From the NCBI GenBank assembly GCA_009869945.1, contig WIXG01000188.1:90346-154345 (forward strand): a stretch of DNA of 64,000 nt, in the 5' to 3' direction. Both the position numbers and the translations under genes were made by a program. A model generated the notes under the pieces. It was not told where the DNA came from and made no database searches. It worked only from the letters and a program-made list of their open reading frames with translations. Of this stretch, positions 28,601 through 43,600 are shown piece by piece. Position 1 is the first letter of the stretch, and every line of letters starts with the position of its first letter. This stretch comes from Mesaphorura yosii. Its lineage: Eukaryota > Arthropoda > Collembola > Poduromorpha > Tullbergiidae.

Positions 28601-31600
28601 CACGAAAGATTCTTTAGAAAATCATTCCTTATTTATATCGCATTCTTAGCTTAAGTTTGTGAAATCCTTCTCGAACTATCCGAGGGCTTCATTCGTTTTC
28701 TTAATTTAATTACATTTTGCATCAGCGTGAAGTGGCTGGCTGACTGAGTTTTACATGAAGTAGAATAATCCTACAAGTAAATAGTGTGAATGATATTGGA
28801 TAAGGAGATTGGTTCCAGTAAATCCTTTTGAGCATTAGTTTACATAATCCTAGCTTGAGAAAGTTGTAGGCAGTCCTCCTAGTAAATCACCGTTAATACT
28901 GATCTCAAAACAATGAAACAATAGGAGTAAATATCTACCTGGTGATGTGGGGCTGAGCACCTGAAGTAATATGGAGGCGTTAAAATTAAGACACGATTTA
29001 ATCGTGGCTGTGAGGCAGGTATCAAAAGCTTTTTAGATTACTCACGGTTAAGGTGTTTCGTTTAAGTGTGAGGAGAGTTAGTTAAATTCCGGGCAAATGA
29101 CGCATGTGGGAATTCAGCATGGGTAGGGTGTAAATGCGAGTGAATTAAACAGAACGTACTTATAAGTTCTTACCCCACTTATTAATGAGAAAATCATGGC
29201 CTTAGTTTACGGTCATTCTTCTTACCAACTCCAACTCCAATGATAAAAAAGTCATAAAACGTACTTGTACTATCATACGTTGGATTTTATACCACAAGCA
29301 ATTAAATCTGGAATTAACATTAAGGATTATCATCCGTATTTATTATCGTGGCAAGAAGTTTTCAAATTAAAACGAGCTAATTGGACGGAGGACGGAGAAC
29401 ATTATTCGTCATTTAATTAGGCTTTTAGGCAAGTAGCTCACCTATCAGATTTCGCGCGCAAGCTGCTTCGTATTCCCGATAGAAGCGATGGCTGACACTA
29501 ATAAATAGTAGTATCGTGTTGTTCATGTGCTGTCCCGATTCTGTCATCATTATTTTCCGCATCGCGGGTTGTTTACCTCCGCTGGAATCCAATTCACACT
29601 TGACTTCCTAAATTGGCTTTTGGAGATTCGATTTCATGCCGCTTCACCGATTTCACTTTGTAAATTTGGATGAATTTCTTTCATTTTCTTACTCCTTTGA
29701 CGCGGTTTGTGTGACTCGTCAGTGAAGTGTTCAGACCTGCGACAGTCCGTTTCGCGTCTCCGGTCTCCACCAAATTACTGTTATTGCTTTCGTATTGACT
29801 TGTTTTGACTTCTGAAATGGAAATACTTTGAAATAAATTTCTTGTTTTGCCATAAAATTCCTCCGCACACCTTTCCATTCTAAATGACAACTATTTGGGC
29901 CAACTTAATGACGTAATTTTGAAACCCAAGAGTCAACTGATACATGGCTTCACATTTGGAAATTCGTAATTTCATTTCCTTCATGTCTCTGCTTTCTAGC
30001 CCCAGTTCGTATTATAAAATCGGGTTTGGTTAAAAAATTTCTTTCCTTAATGTCAAAAGTTCGCCTTAGAGACGAGATAAAATCAGAAATGTAAAGTTTT
30101 TACTTGATTGATAATGGCTTTGGTTTCTGATATGTTTCGTCCTCGAATACTCGTGAAGTAATAAGACATCATCGTATTTCGTAACGTGCATTGGTGGTTG
30201 AGACCCACATTTCTTTCGCTCACATTAGGATAGGATAAGCACGGAGGCAAGATGCAGACGCAAATGTTTGTTTCTTCTTAAATTGGTAATTTTGTAGTCA
30301 GAACCCAAAAAGTCGTAATCGTAAAGTTTCGGGTAATTGAACGCAAATGGAATTGGAATGGAAGGAGGAGTACCAAGTGCTTAAGCTTTTATTGCTCCTT
30401 CCGATGCAATGCAAAAACAAAGAGCAGGCACAAGGAAGAGGAAACATTGAAAGTCAAAATCACACCACAATGCAGTAGAGCCAGAGAAATGTCGTTGCCT
30501 TCATGGCCAGTTTTGTAGTGCTCATCTAGCGAACAAAATTTTTGGTTTCCTACGCGAATGATGCCACGTGTTGGCTCAAATTATAAATTCAGGTTGAAAA
30601 ACCACTGAGACTGAGCCATAACTTCGTATGCGGGCAGGGGTTATAAGTTTGTCGTACGTCATACTGTTCACTGAATGGCCTCTTTCCTTCCTTGCCCGTG
30701 TTACGACTAAGACGAGGACGAGTTTCTTACGTGAAGTGAAGCAAGATCGTGCGCATGAAAAATGTAATAATTTAACCCGTGCCAGAAATTGATGTGATGT
30801 TTTGAAAAAAGACAGGTTTTGGTGAACTATTGAACGGATTCTCATCATGCTCATCTTCTCCGTGTCATGATCTTTTTGTCAGTGCTTGTAATGACTGCTT
30901 GACCCACATGATGAGTGAGCCTTAAGCAGTGCGGATCGTACATTAACGACGACTCGTAATTTCAATTCCAATATACAATATTTCACAATACAGTGCCAAA
31001 CCCATTAAGTTCATACAACGTTGATGACCTCTGGCAGTCCTCCGAGTGTATTGTGGCCTCTTCACAGTGAATAAATTATAAATTACAGAAACGAAATTGC
31101 TGGCAACCCGGAACAATTCAACTTAAGTGACAGTCACATTCGCTAAGCAAAGGTGGTGAAACGTTGAATGAATCCGGAATTCTTAAAAATGACCAAGGTA
31201 CAAAAAAATAAGGTGCGAATCATGTCTCTATCTCTGCCTTGCATCATTCCTCATAGGATTATAATTACCAACTTTTGCATTGCACTGTTAGAAAGAAATT
31301 TGGGTGGAGTTGCAAAATCCGACTTACATAAATGGCAGCGTTATGGGCCCCAACCCTTCCTTTGCCTTCGCAATTGCAATTATCATGGAGCCTAACCAAC
31401 GTGTCGAAAGTGTGAAGTGGATAAGATAAGAATTGATTTCTCAACAACTTTCCAATATCACAAGTTCCCTCGTGAACATCGCACATGCGCCTCACACTGT
31501 AATTAATGATAAAGATTTTATGGAGCTTCGAGTAATCTTTACAATCATCACCATTATTGGAACAAGTACAGCTTCATTGGTTATGGTGGTGCAATTTCTT

Positions 31601-34600
31601 AAATAAGCGCGAGATAAGATAAATGGTCAGAGTATTCAATTAACTTTCTTTAGCAAGTCATAATTTAAACTTTGACGTCATGAGCTCCCATGCGTGGTTC
31701 CTTTCTGTACCAATGGTCATTACGACATTCATTTCAAAAACTATTGAAATGCGGTTTTACATTTTTGTTGATCTCTGCATTAAGTGACGCAGATCGTTGT
31801 TATCCTCTCAAACTCAGCTAAGCACTTACAAATTAACTTTCGCATTTGTCAGCGGTTTGTCGCGATCATTGCTGTATCAGGGTACCCGTGATGTGATACA
31901 CAGGCAAATTTTGCATGTTAAACGAGACACAAACTTTTATTTTCGGAGTAATGGCGGCCATTAAAGGCCCAAGTCCAAACTAGCTGCTCGCCATCCAGTA
32001 ATGAATTTATTCAACTGTCGTGTTTATTGACTCAAATGGACTCTACGGGCAGAGTTTGGCGAGTTAGTGCAGAAATGAACACCAATCGTCACCATGTTCA
32101 TTAAATCGCATTAAAAATTGACTGTCTGTTGACTCTAATGAACCATGGACCATGTGATAGTGCTGCTTTCCCTTTGTCAACAAGGCTTGTATGCTGTCCG
32201 TGTGTTTCGTGAGCTTCAATAAGCATCTTATCCATAGTTCTATGTTGGCTAGTAGAACAAGTATATGAAACATTTTAAAGTCTACTAAAATATAGATTTA
32301 CTTGATGAATCAAATAGAGCAATTCAATATCCAGTTTAATATTCACAACGACAACAATGCAATTTCAATGCAACACACTACCAGAATGGCCTCCTATACA
32401 CATGTCCTTACGTGATTTCAATACGCAATGAATGTCGTTGGAAGTATAGTAGAAAGAATTGGGTTTGATTATCGTTTAGATTCACCAAACTTCTCTTGTT
32501 TGAAATTGATAAAATTCTTTGGTAAAAGCAGGAAAAGAAGAAAGGCAGACAGGATTGTGTGTCAACAGCTCAAGAGACTTGTAAATCAAGTCACTTTACT
32601 GGTGCTCTATCCAGTTCATTTCTGAGACGGCAATGGCACAGATTTTCTTACCTTCGACACGCACGCACGCACAGACATAAAGAAATTCCGAAGAGACACA
32701 TCTGGAACAAATGTAATTATGTTTTCGGAGAATGAAAGTCGCACGCTTTCCAATCTTACAATAATAAATGTTCGTACGTGCTGGAGACAGTGCCCAGTCT
32801 CTTTGCGTACACATCTCATACGTATTGGCATTGGGACAAATCGTGCACTGAATTGGTCGGCCTTCATACGGAGACGATTGCACCAAATTCGCCAGCGACA
32901 GATTGAAGATTGGCCACATAAGAATTCAATTTGCCATAAAAAATTGAAAACTCCGTCCCTTCCGTCGTGAGTATGAATAACAGATGAGGAGTGTTACACA
33001 ATGAAGCAGAATTAGGCTATTCACTTTTATTGCGAGTGTTCTGTCTTTGATCGCTCAACTCAGCTTCGTCGAATGCGTGTAATGGTAATAATGGAACGGT
33101 TGGGACAAACCGCTCCGCCATTTGCAAGTTGGCATAATGTTCTCTGCTGACAACAATGACGACGTCGAAAATGTGTGCATGGGTTATTAGTTTCTCCAAG
33201 CTCATTTTTATTCTTGTTATATTTCGCTCCACAATAATGATAATGGGATTGCCGTGCCGGCTGAAACAAGCGCGGGAAAACCCGCACGAATAAATAATGC
33301 CCAGGCCACGAAACGAGAAAAGGGAGTGAAAGATGAAAGAAAGCGAACATTTGTCTCTCCGCAATAATAATCTGCACTGTTCAAGATGAGATTCCTCCTT
33401 TGTTCTCCATAAATGCGGCAAGAAAATCTCTTTCCATCCAAACGAATAGATGGAAAGATGTACGATCCCTCATTATTTGGGATTGAACTGAGTTGAAGAT
33501 GCATGCAAAAGAAACTGCAAAATACGAGCAGAACCTGGATGCTTATTTACTGTCGAAGTGTCGGAGGCGTTCTCCGCATTGTTTCAATAATAATACAAAT
33601 TATTATTGCATATGGAAAAACATAAAATATGGGCTCGAGTGATGGAGCAAAAGAGAACGAGCACGAACGCGCATTTCCTTCCGTATTTGTTGGTAGAAAG
33701 ATTGCACATCGAAGAATTTTCTCTTGAAAACTTTTCCAAGCTGTGCTACTTGCGAAGAAAACGAATTACAATACGTTGAGTGACTGTTGTTATTGTTGTA
33801 CTTGTTATTGGTGGACTGGGTGCGAGAGATATGTGATGTATTCAAAGTTGTATTTATGAGTGCCGTTCCCATCTGCCACTTTTGCAATCCACGCGTACTT
33901 CTATCACCCAATTTTTCTTCTCGTACTTGTACTCAAGTAGTTGGCAGTTAGTTGGGCCCTCGAAGGTTTTCAACACGCTGGTGGGTTTCATTTATTTGAG
34001 TGAAGGGTCAAATGAGGTAAAACAGGCACGGGCAGTACAAAAAATAATCTTGAAACTTTTCTCATTTGTTATTGTGTCTCTACAAATGCGAATTTCTCCG
34101 CATGAACACAAGTGCTGTACGGTACTCGCTCCGGTCTTCCGAGAACCACGGTTCAATTCAACCGCGGCTTCCGTATAGAATGGTATGCGTTGCGACTATG
34201 AATGCCGTGATGCCGTCTCATGGAAGAGTTTCGAGGTTGGCCCATTTGACAAAATATCCCGTGTTACCGTGTCATGCGTGCGGGCGTCCGAGATTGCCTG
34301 ACAGGACATTCTATTATCATTACCACAATAAGTTTGTGTCATTTTTCGCACAGAAAAAGAAATACAGAACTTTCCACAATAAATTCCAATTAATCTTTGC
34401 AAAAGTCATTTGTGCCCGCTGCGTTATTGCGAGTTTTGAATCATTCACGTCTTCAAACTTCTGTCTGTCCGCCAAATGCTAACCTCTCTGCACGCTCTGT
34501 TAATGTTTATCTGGACTTGCGACGATATTAATTTTTGCATTCTGTTTGTCTGTTTATAGTTACCGGAGACTTGCGGGCTGAGCTTATCAGAACTGGAGGC

Positions 34601-37600
34601 GATGGCAGCCCGACAAGCTCGGCAGTTGGAAACTCAAGAACAACTCCTGGCTGCCAAGGCGCAAAGACTTCGTTACCTTAAATCCGATGGTAAGATGAAA
34701 TTGAGTTTGAAGTTTTAGTATGACTTTTATTTAGCATTTAAGAACCTGTATAAAACCTGTATAAGACACATCACTCCACAATTGAATTCACAAACTATAT
34801 TTTTAATTTTTAATGTTTTAATTCTTTTTGCAGGAGAAGCTGAACGGTTACAGAGACTTCGTGATAAAGTGATGTCACAAGAAGAAAGACTCAGAAAACT
34901 TAGAGCCTTACGTGGAAAAGTTCAGACTAGTCGTAATGGCAATTCAGTTTTAAGTAAGTTTCCACCTAGCTCTCAAAGCTGTAATTTTATGTGCAAATGT
35001 TTATGTTTAAACTCTTCCTTCATCCGGTGTTCAGACATACAAGAGCACCGTCTCCTTCGACCCGACTTAATTCCCGAGTAAAACTTTGGGTTTCTAATTT
35101 ACTTTTTTCATTTTCTCTTCGTATCATAACAATTTGAAACAGCATCGGGGCGACCTCCTCAATAATATTATAATGTCCACGAATTGAAAGGAAAATTTCG
35201 TAAACTAATACAATGCGCAAAGTTTCCTCACATGCATCCAGCAAAGTTTTAGTTGCTTGTATTAATTTTCTTCTCAGCCAATAACGAACAGCAGCAGAAG
35301 CGGCGACTTTCCTGTAGCAGATAAATAAGAAAGTATTGGTGGAAGGGAAATTTGATTTGTCTTCTTTCCAAACATTTCCGAGATTAAATTCCAATGCGAT
35401 ATTAAGGCATTACGCCACATACGGAAAAGTGAAATGTATCGCAATGTGACATCATGTTGCTCAGAAACACGCAGTTACTTGCTTCTAATTTTTAATATAA
35501 ATACTTTCGGTTCAGTACGTTCAGTTTGAAACTTTCGGAAGTCCTGCCATACCGAGTCAGTTGGTTCTACATTATAAAATGCACCCACACAGTTTTGAAT
35601 ATAAACTGGAAACATTGACTGGTCAAGCATGATGGCTGACACCGTCTGCGAACTTCTGGGTTTTAGTTTATTCATGTAGTCTCCAAACGTCCAAACCAGC
35701 CCGTCTGCCTGCAGTTCATGCGATCCATCGTCGAACGAAGTACAGAATCGCGTGGATGCAGCTGCGCCGCACCGCTGAAATTAATTTGTTTACTGCAGTG
35801 GTATGGACATGCCAAGATGAGTAATGTGGAACGTTGTGCTGAGTTCTCATTTTTATTTGAGTAATATTAATTAACAAGTTGTAAAATTATTTTTCTCTCT
35901 AAATTGCGCTCTAAACTTGTGCAACACTTCCCTGTGTGCATTTCATGAGCTGAGTGGAGTCGCCTGCTGACCAGAACTATCTGAAATTGAAATGGTTGTG
36001 GGATTAAACTTCCATCCCAGTTAGAAATTTTGTTTTTGCCGTTTTCAAGCCTTCAACAATAGAAAAATGAGACGTGCGCACAGTTTTGAATTGCTCTGTC
36101 GTTGGAAGTCTATTGATTTGGTTTGAAAAGTAGCGCTGTTCATTTAACTTTAAGCTCGTAACGTTGAGGCTCAAATTCAGACCTATGCTTGCTCGAGGCG
36201 TCGTATCTCCTAACCTCTACTTTTAATTAATTGCACACATCAGACGTGTTGAATCATTAAACCACTGTGCCATGTAGGCTAGTTCGACCCTTTGATCTTC
36301 TCTTTGAATCTTCACAGACAGGTTCAAACATTTGCATGTGGCTTAGCATGCCATGACTTGGACTTGGATTAGCATCAGTTTTCTTCAGGCAAATTTCGAT
36401 GTGCCTTGCTATGTTCGTGCTCATCTGGTCTTATCATTAGCAATGAAACAATGAAAGTTCTGCATTCAGCCCTCCCATTATCAAATTGCCATAATTACCT
36501 TGAAACGAGTCTTTTTGCTTTCTCGCTCTCACGGCTGCTACTTTTACTTTTACAACCACACCTCGCTCCAATTTAGTTAATTACAAAGAAAAATGCTTCC
36601 AGAAATTTAGATCTTGGCTTGGTGCAGGCCAAAGAGAACAAACTTTCCAGTCTTAAAATTCTGTGAAAGTTCACTCTCTTTTCCCTTTTATCTGCGGCAG
36701 TAATACATTATGGTAATCTTTCATAAAAGGTGATACGCTGAAGTTTAACAAAGAAGGTGAGGTCCTGGAGTCTGCAAAGGAATAAAACATTTTGAACTTT
36801 ACTCATTTATTCGAAGAAAGTTAAACAAATTATGACCCTTTTGCTCGACTCTTCGAAATTGCTGCCACTGCTTACGCTAATAATTATGGCAGTGCGCTAA
36901 AGATTAACTCCTGTGGACAACGAAAATACGTTGAATTGGAATATTTTAAAATGAACATGAATTATTTGTAACCGCGCATAATCACGAAATTTTGTTCCAT
37001 CTTTCATGACTCTTTCTAAGTCGATGCAAGCTTGCAAAAACTGTGGCATTAATGTTTTTTGGTGATTTGATCTCTGAATCTCTTTCGTCGTGTGAAAGGG
37101 TCTTATGCGAATTCGGACGTTGCGTTCGAAAAGGGGATTATAAACAGTTTCCGTCGAGCTAGTTGAGATCTTCTGTATACTGTCCATTTGCAAGTTTTCC
37201 ATCGCGTTGCCGCTTGCCTTGGTCATTACGAAATGGCCTTCTGGGACTGCGAATTTTAAGACAGCTTCCAATATTAATTGCGGCCATTATAAGCTTACTA
37301 GTCAGCTAGGGGCAAGCAGCTGGACATGGCTTTACTGATTGTCACTTCGTTAATCACCCTCAAATAGAAAATTTCCCTGCATAAGTATAGCAGGCAAGGA
37401 AGGAGGGTACACGGCTTCTGCTACAGACTAGACATGCTGCTGCTGCAGAGAATTTGATGCTGCAATTAAGTGCGACGGCAGCATGTGTTTTGATCCCGAA
37501 AGTCTTCGTGCAGAAACTGAAACCAGATGCGACATTTTAATCATCTGGGAACAAAAGCCGCATGGTTTCTTGAGGCGAGCTCAGAAATCTGCAGATCCGA

Positions 37601-40600
37601 GCTGCAATTCACTTAATATTTTACAAACGAGAGTTTAAGCATGCTGGTGGCATCGTGGCACCCTGCGCCTTGCTTCTGTCGTTGCCATTTATCATTTGCA
37701 CTTACCAGGCACCAGAACAGATTAGTGGTTATAAACTCATCCAGACGATGAGCGACGGCGACGGAATGTGTGTGGCTGTGGCCCTGGCTTGTCGTTGCAC
37801 TGCAGTCGGAAAAACCACAACGTGGAGCGAACAAACGAACAAAGACTCGGGATGATAACATAGAATTATAATACCATTAAGGAAACAAATCTTCCAACCA
37901 CCACTCTTCGGATTATTACTCGTACTTCAACTTGTAATCGCTCCTGTCAGAAGCCCGTACGGCTCATTGCTGATGTGGCGTGGCATGATGTCTCTTGCTC
38001 CGTGTCCACGGGTCCACCTTTCGTGGACACAAAATTAAGCAATTTGTATTCTTGTCCTGCATTGCAATATCTCCAGCCACGGATTATCATTGCTTTCTAG
38101 CGTGATTTTGATACTCACACTGCCGCCTGGTGCCGGTGCGTATTCTTGCTGCACGTTTTTAGGGTGGCCTGGCACAGGCATTGTGTTCTGATGTGGGAAT
38201 AATGACTGGGAGAGCACCATTGAATATGCCAATAAAATATAATGATGCTGTTTTTGTATGCATTAACGACCGACCAATTGGACGAAGGCATGTCCTTGTA
38301 CCGACTGCTCCTACAAAATTGGGCGAACAATTCGGCGCGAATAATTTAGTGTTGGATTGTGCACCGAATGTTTGCTCTGCCTAAAGAATTGACCATTCAC
38401 AACTCACGAGTGTGTACACCGTTGCATTTGTCATGTGCTGCTTGGATATGGAATTTGCCCCGAATCTCGCACGGTAATGCCACCAGGACCTATTTTGCCA
38501 GTTTGCATGTGCTTACTTTAATTGCTTGACTACAATTTAACAGTACATCTTATTTTTCACCGTCAAAGTAAGCCCGAAGTCGAAGCCCTTGCCGTGCTAA
38601 AGTAACTGCTTCACTGCTACTATTTTGCATTTTCATGCGAACTTAATTATCCTCTCCAGACTGTGCAAGCTCATATATTTTCTCTCTCTATTTTCAAAGC
38701 ACACCCCGGCATTTCGTTTCATGCGTGTGTACACTTAAAATAATCTAAACTACATCTACTCTCGCCATTGGAGTACATTTACCAAGATAAATTAAAGTGG
38801 CAGGCAGACATTACGTGCATTACGAACGTATGCACTGAATTAAGAGAGGATGAAGAGAAAACTCTACTTTCTTTGCCGCTGAGAAATATAATGCCACTAC
38901 TTCTTTTGGTCCAACTGCTCCGTAATTCACCGTTGAAAGGAGAAGCCATTATGCAAAGTAACCTAGTCGTGTAGCAGTACCAGGAAGAACAGATGCAGAA
39001 ATATTTTATTACGTGTTTTAATATACTCAAGTAAATTGTTTTCACTTCTGCAAGGCATATTTCACAATTTATGAAGCATGAGCTACTGCAGCACTTTCCT
39101 GAATAGCATTTTCTGGTCAGTAAATCATAAATAGATTCTCAAAGAACCACACGATTATGCCATGCTCCAATGATCTTCCATACTCCCTGCCTCAAGCAAT
39201 TTTTTAAATGCATTGAAAAATGTCGATATCTTCACTTTCTTCATGTTTAGCAGCTTTCCATTTCTTGCCATACCCAATGCGATGAAGGTCAGCTCAGTTT
39301 TTCAAACAAACATGACTTTTGTGCTCCGTGGAGTACCATTACCATTTCCATATATCGTATAATCTCATATTGCGCAGACGCTGTTTATCATTTTACAATA
39401 GCTCTGGGCATTACTCTGGATGTTAGTTACATTTCTCACTGCACTGTTCGTATACATTTGTATGTATGAACTGGACGTATTGCATTTCGGTGCTTACACA
39501 GAGCCGATAAGGTCATTGTGATGATGACGAATGGAGAAAGTTTCTGAGGCCTCGTTGGTCTAATTCTCTCAGTACAGTGTCAAATACAAACCACAAGAAT
39601 TGAGATCACGGTATGCGAGTGCAAGTCCCATGCGCTATTGTACGTACGAATCGCTTTTTAGCGTGCTTAGCATTCGCCAGAGAAATTCAAAGTTATGACC
39701 GGTCAGCCGCGCAAAGATTAAGAACTTGATAATTGAATAACGAATACAGTTGTTGTTGCGCAACCGACATTTATGTGACTGCTTTATGAGCGCACGTTTA
39801 TGCTTACGCTCCAAATACAAGCAACCCGGAAAGGTTATATTTAGACAGCAGAAAGGAGAACAGTGAAAGTAGTGCACGATTTCGACTGAGTTAGTGCCTT
39901 GCAGGGCAATTTAATTCAACTGCATGCTCGGTGGGCAGGCAGGCAAGGAAAGGTAGCCGAGTCGTCTTATTAATCATAATCATTTGCTGAACAGCTTGGG
40001 CTTTATTGGGACTACGTGCTTCCTATGCTAAATATGCAAGGCTCACTCGCATTCAGCACTGCAAAAACTCAGTAAGAAACTGGGGCATGAACACATGAAT
40101 CCTTCGGAACAGAATGCAAAGAAGGTTCTTTTCTTGTTCTCGAAGAAAGTTGCAGTAGGATACTACGGGGAGCAAGCCCAAGCCAGGGAAGAGAGGGCCA
40201 AACAAATCCCCCGATAAATCCTAAATTTAAACGAATCGATTAATTATTCCTTCTCGTTTACCTCATGCTGGCTTTTTCCAATAATGACTTGCGAGCGGGG
40301 TTCAGCTTCTGAGCGAAAGGAGTAGATTCTGAACTCGAAATCGAATTCCAACTTGTTTTCTAATTCGATGAGACTTTTACGAATTAATGAATGCTCCCGC
40401 TCGCGATCGAGTTCTTCGGATAGGTGCCTGTGCAATATATCAATTAGTAGTGAAGATTTTAAGATTTAGTTCAGACTTAATTTGATTCCTTGATTACTAA
40501 TTGTGGATCATGTAATCCAGTGGCTGCTTTCTGCCCATACTATTCAGCCGACGTATGGCGTATGCAAATCTAATTTAATTTACTTTATATCCAACTGAGT

Positions 40601-43600
40601 GAGTACTAATTCTTCTTGGATTTCTCTTGTTGCAGGTACCGACTTAGAATCACTCCGTGCTGTTTTTAATGAGAAGGAGAAGGAATTGTCGTTGGCCGTA
40701 GCCAAAGTAGACGAACTCACGCGGCAGCTGGAAGACTTGAGAAGAGGAAGTAAGGATCAATACAAACAATCTAATGGACAATCCAATGTCGCAGTCGAGT
40801 TGGACAAACTTCGACGTGAACTCGTGGTAACTTGACTTTTCATAACTCAGGGAAATAAATTGTCTGGGCTCCTCTACGGGAGATGCGTACCAACATCTCC
40901 ATCACGTGTATAGTTGTGTTATTTTAATGGCTGGGTCGTGTTTTAGAAATTTTGAAGTGTGTCATTGAAAGTGAAAATTCCCATTAGCGGGAAGCGCTGC
41001 TGGTTGTTCTATTTACCCGCTGGCGAGTAAGTCAGGCCAGCCAGGGCATCGCCGAACCACGCTGACGGACCAAAACAGCCAGTGTTTTTCTTCTCAGTAG
41101 TCAGTCTCGAAGCTGGCATAAAACATGGCATGGAACTTGTCGTAATAATAATGGTGCTAACATTATTCTATAATGTGGTGGCTTCCAACTAATGACACCA
41201 CCCAGGTAGATATTTTCACCTTGGTCTTTCAGCTCCACGTTCTTTACGCTCAGCAAGTTGCAAGTAATGGCTTTCATAACTCATTATTATCATTTTTGTC
41301 TCATGGAATTGCAAGTATACAGTCGTCTCCCGAAGCGATGAATTTAAATGACAGCACTTTCCCTGGTTTGTCGCACAACATCACAGATCATTACCATACT
41401 GATGTCTGAGGGTAAAGAAACTTGACTTAGCTCAACTTGCTAATGAGGATGGTGGGAAGAACATAGAAATTATCTATGAGACTGTAGGTACGCAGGCAAA
41501 CAGTTCAGGTTTCAGTCCCGGGGTATCTGTGTATGCTTCGAGGTTGGTAAGAAAGAAATATAAAATCTGGCGTAGAAAAGAAAAAAGTAAAAATTTCGAA
41601 AAAGTTTCAGACTTTTATATCAATTTAGGAATCTTTCAGTGTTAATAAAGAAAACGAATGCTTTCAATTAGGCATCACTTCAACGCTATAATTTGCATGC
41701 AATTGACAATTACTCATCCTTCATCATCAGCAGTGCTCCCTCCCATATTAAACGCACCGAACACCGAGAGGAACTCAATTTCACTTGTTCATTTCATTAA
41801 TTTTAAAACTGAAGTAGAAAATAGCAGCTTTTAAACTTCGCATTCACAGTTAATTAAATCGGGTCTAAAAAATCGAAGTAGTAAATGTAAAAATTTGCGA
41901 GAACTTTAAAGTTTCTTGATTCATACTGCCTCATCTTTATTGGTTGAAGTCGTATTCTTTTCGTAAACGGCATAGATTGTATTGGCCTACAAAACAGAAT
42001 ACTGAAACGAAGCTGCTCACTGCTCCTATTCCCAAAGTGCATTTTCTTCTTTTAAGCATATTTATTGCGACGAGATAATTCAATAACAGCATAAATAAGA
42101 CTTTTTTTTAGCAGATTTACACGACGCTAGACGCACAACAGTGTGAACGGGATCTGTTTTCTCTACTTTCTAATTTATGACTCACGCACTAATTCTTGGA
42201 AAGAAAGTAAAGTTCTCCCGAGAACTTCCTCCGAGTTCTTGCTGGACTCGAATACAGAACACAAACCAAGAGCAGAAGTGAAACTTGAAACTGAATAGAG
42301 AAATCATCAATTCATGTTAATTTTGTATAAAGTTTCCAAAGATGCAAACGTGCGAAAGTATCAGAATGTGCGCACCCGGCCGAAGCCGGTCTGCTCTCCA
42401 GCCCGTGAGCGAAGGTTTCTTTTCTGAGTCTTGCTCTTTTCCTCTGCCTATTTCCGTCGAAACTCCAGAAAGACAGACGCTGCGCCAGCAACTTGAAGAA
42501 AGAGACTGGAGAGACTCTTGTCGAGACTCGAGAAACGGAGAAACCGCATATGACATTATGACATATCTTATTAATGGTGAGAATTGACATCTGGGTTACA
42601 AATATGCATGGCACACCCTGAATGGCGAATGTGACATAGATACTGACTATGATCGAGCAGGAGAGTAAAGTAATATGTCCGCTCTCCGCTGTAAACGTTT
42701 GCTCTCAATGTCAACTGGTGCGAGGAAATGAGAAGCAGTGCCGTGAGTGTGAACACTCCGAGGCAAAGACTTGGTTGGACATGGGCTTAGGAGCTGGGCT
42801 ACTCGTAAAATATATTAACCGAAACTAGAAGGAATTTTCTATCCATGATCCCAACCCCAGCCTTCAACCAGGAGACTTAGTATACGAGAGTTCTGTCTTT
42901 GAGCTGAACTTCTATTGTTGTAATAAACTGAATAATGCATTGGAGTGAAATCCGAAATACGACAGCAAAACTTGAAGAAAGAAACTCGAGTTTTGTAGTA
43001 TTGGCATTGCCGGTGCAGTGTATCATGACCAGCCGATGGAAAGCATACACCAAGGAGTAGGAAGATCACATAGCACACAAAATTTTATATTGACTGAAAC
43101 AGGCAGGCTAGAGAAATTCGATTTCACACTCGGCTGGAAATTATAATCTCAACTTTTGTCAATTTGAATCAATATGATGGAAATGCATGGCGAAGGCTCA
43201 GACATGCAGAAGTGCACCCATCATTCAACACATACGCATACGCTTTGAAGGAGACGCCTGTGTGGTTGTGTTTCGCCGTAAACCCATGCCAGTCTCAGTT
43301 TCTTATTATAACCTAAACAGCTAAGTTGCTAATTTAATGGGGATTCCTTTTGCCTTTTCAGTATCGTCAGAAACTTCGTGAAGCTCAAGCGACTCGCGTC
43401 GCAGCCCAACGAGCTGCTTTGTCTCAGCGCCAAGACGAGGCTGTCCGCGTGGATCGAAGAATCGCCGAGCTGCAAGAGAGGCTTCACCGTAAACGACTCT
43501 TGAATCATCAGTTGGCAGCGACAATAAAGCATCAGGTAAATACAAAATACCCTTCACGTTCCTTCAGCTTATCGACGGAGTGACCGACTCAACTCCTGCG

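Larger units (their letters stand above)
9951..34559 (+). other. Very large candidate ASPP intron 2 (24.6 kb)
   Basis: No reliable gene was seen on either strand. The open frames present are short and lack recognisable domains. The two most notable are minus-strand 26783-27355 (190 codons) and minus-strand 16957-17166 (one strongly hydrophobic segment). Perfect palindromes occur at 19787-19798 and 20120-20133. The intron may hold enhancers or alternative first exons, but the sequence alone does not show them. Confidence 0.4.

Noticed and set aside
1-34559. Transposons, CRISPR or viral remnants in the gene-poor tract
   Set aside because: No transposase, reverse transcriptase, capsid motif, long terminal or regularly spaced repeats were recognised in any frame.
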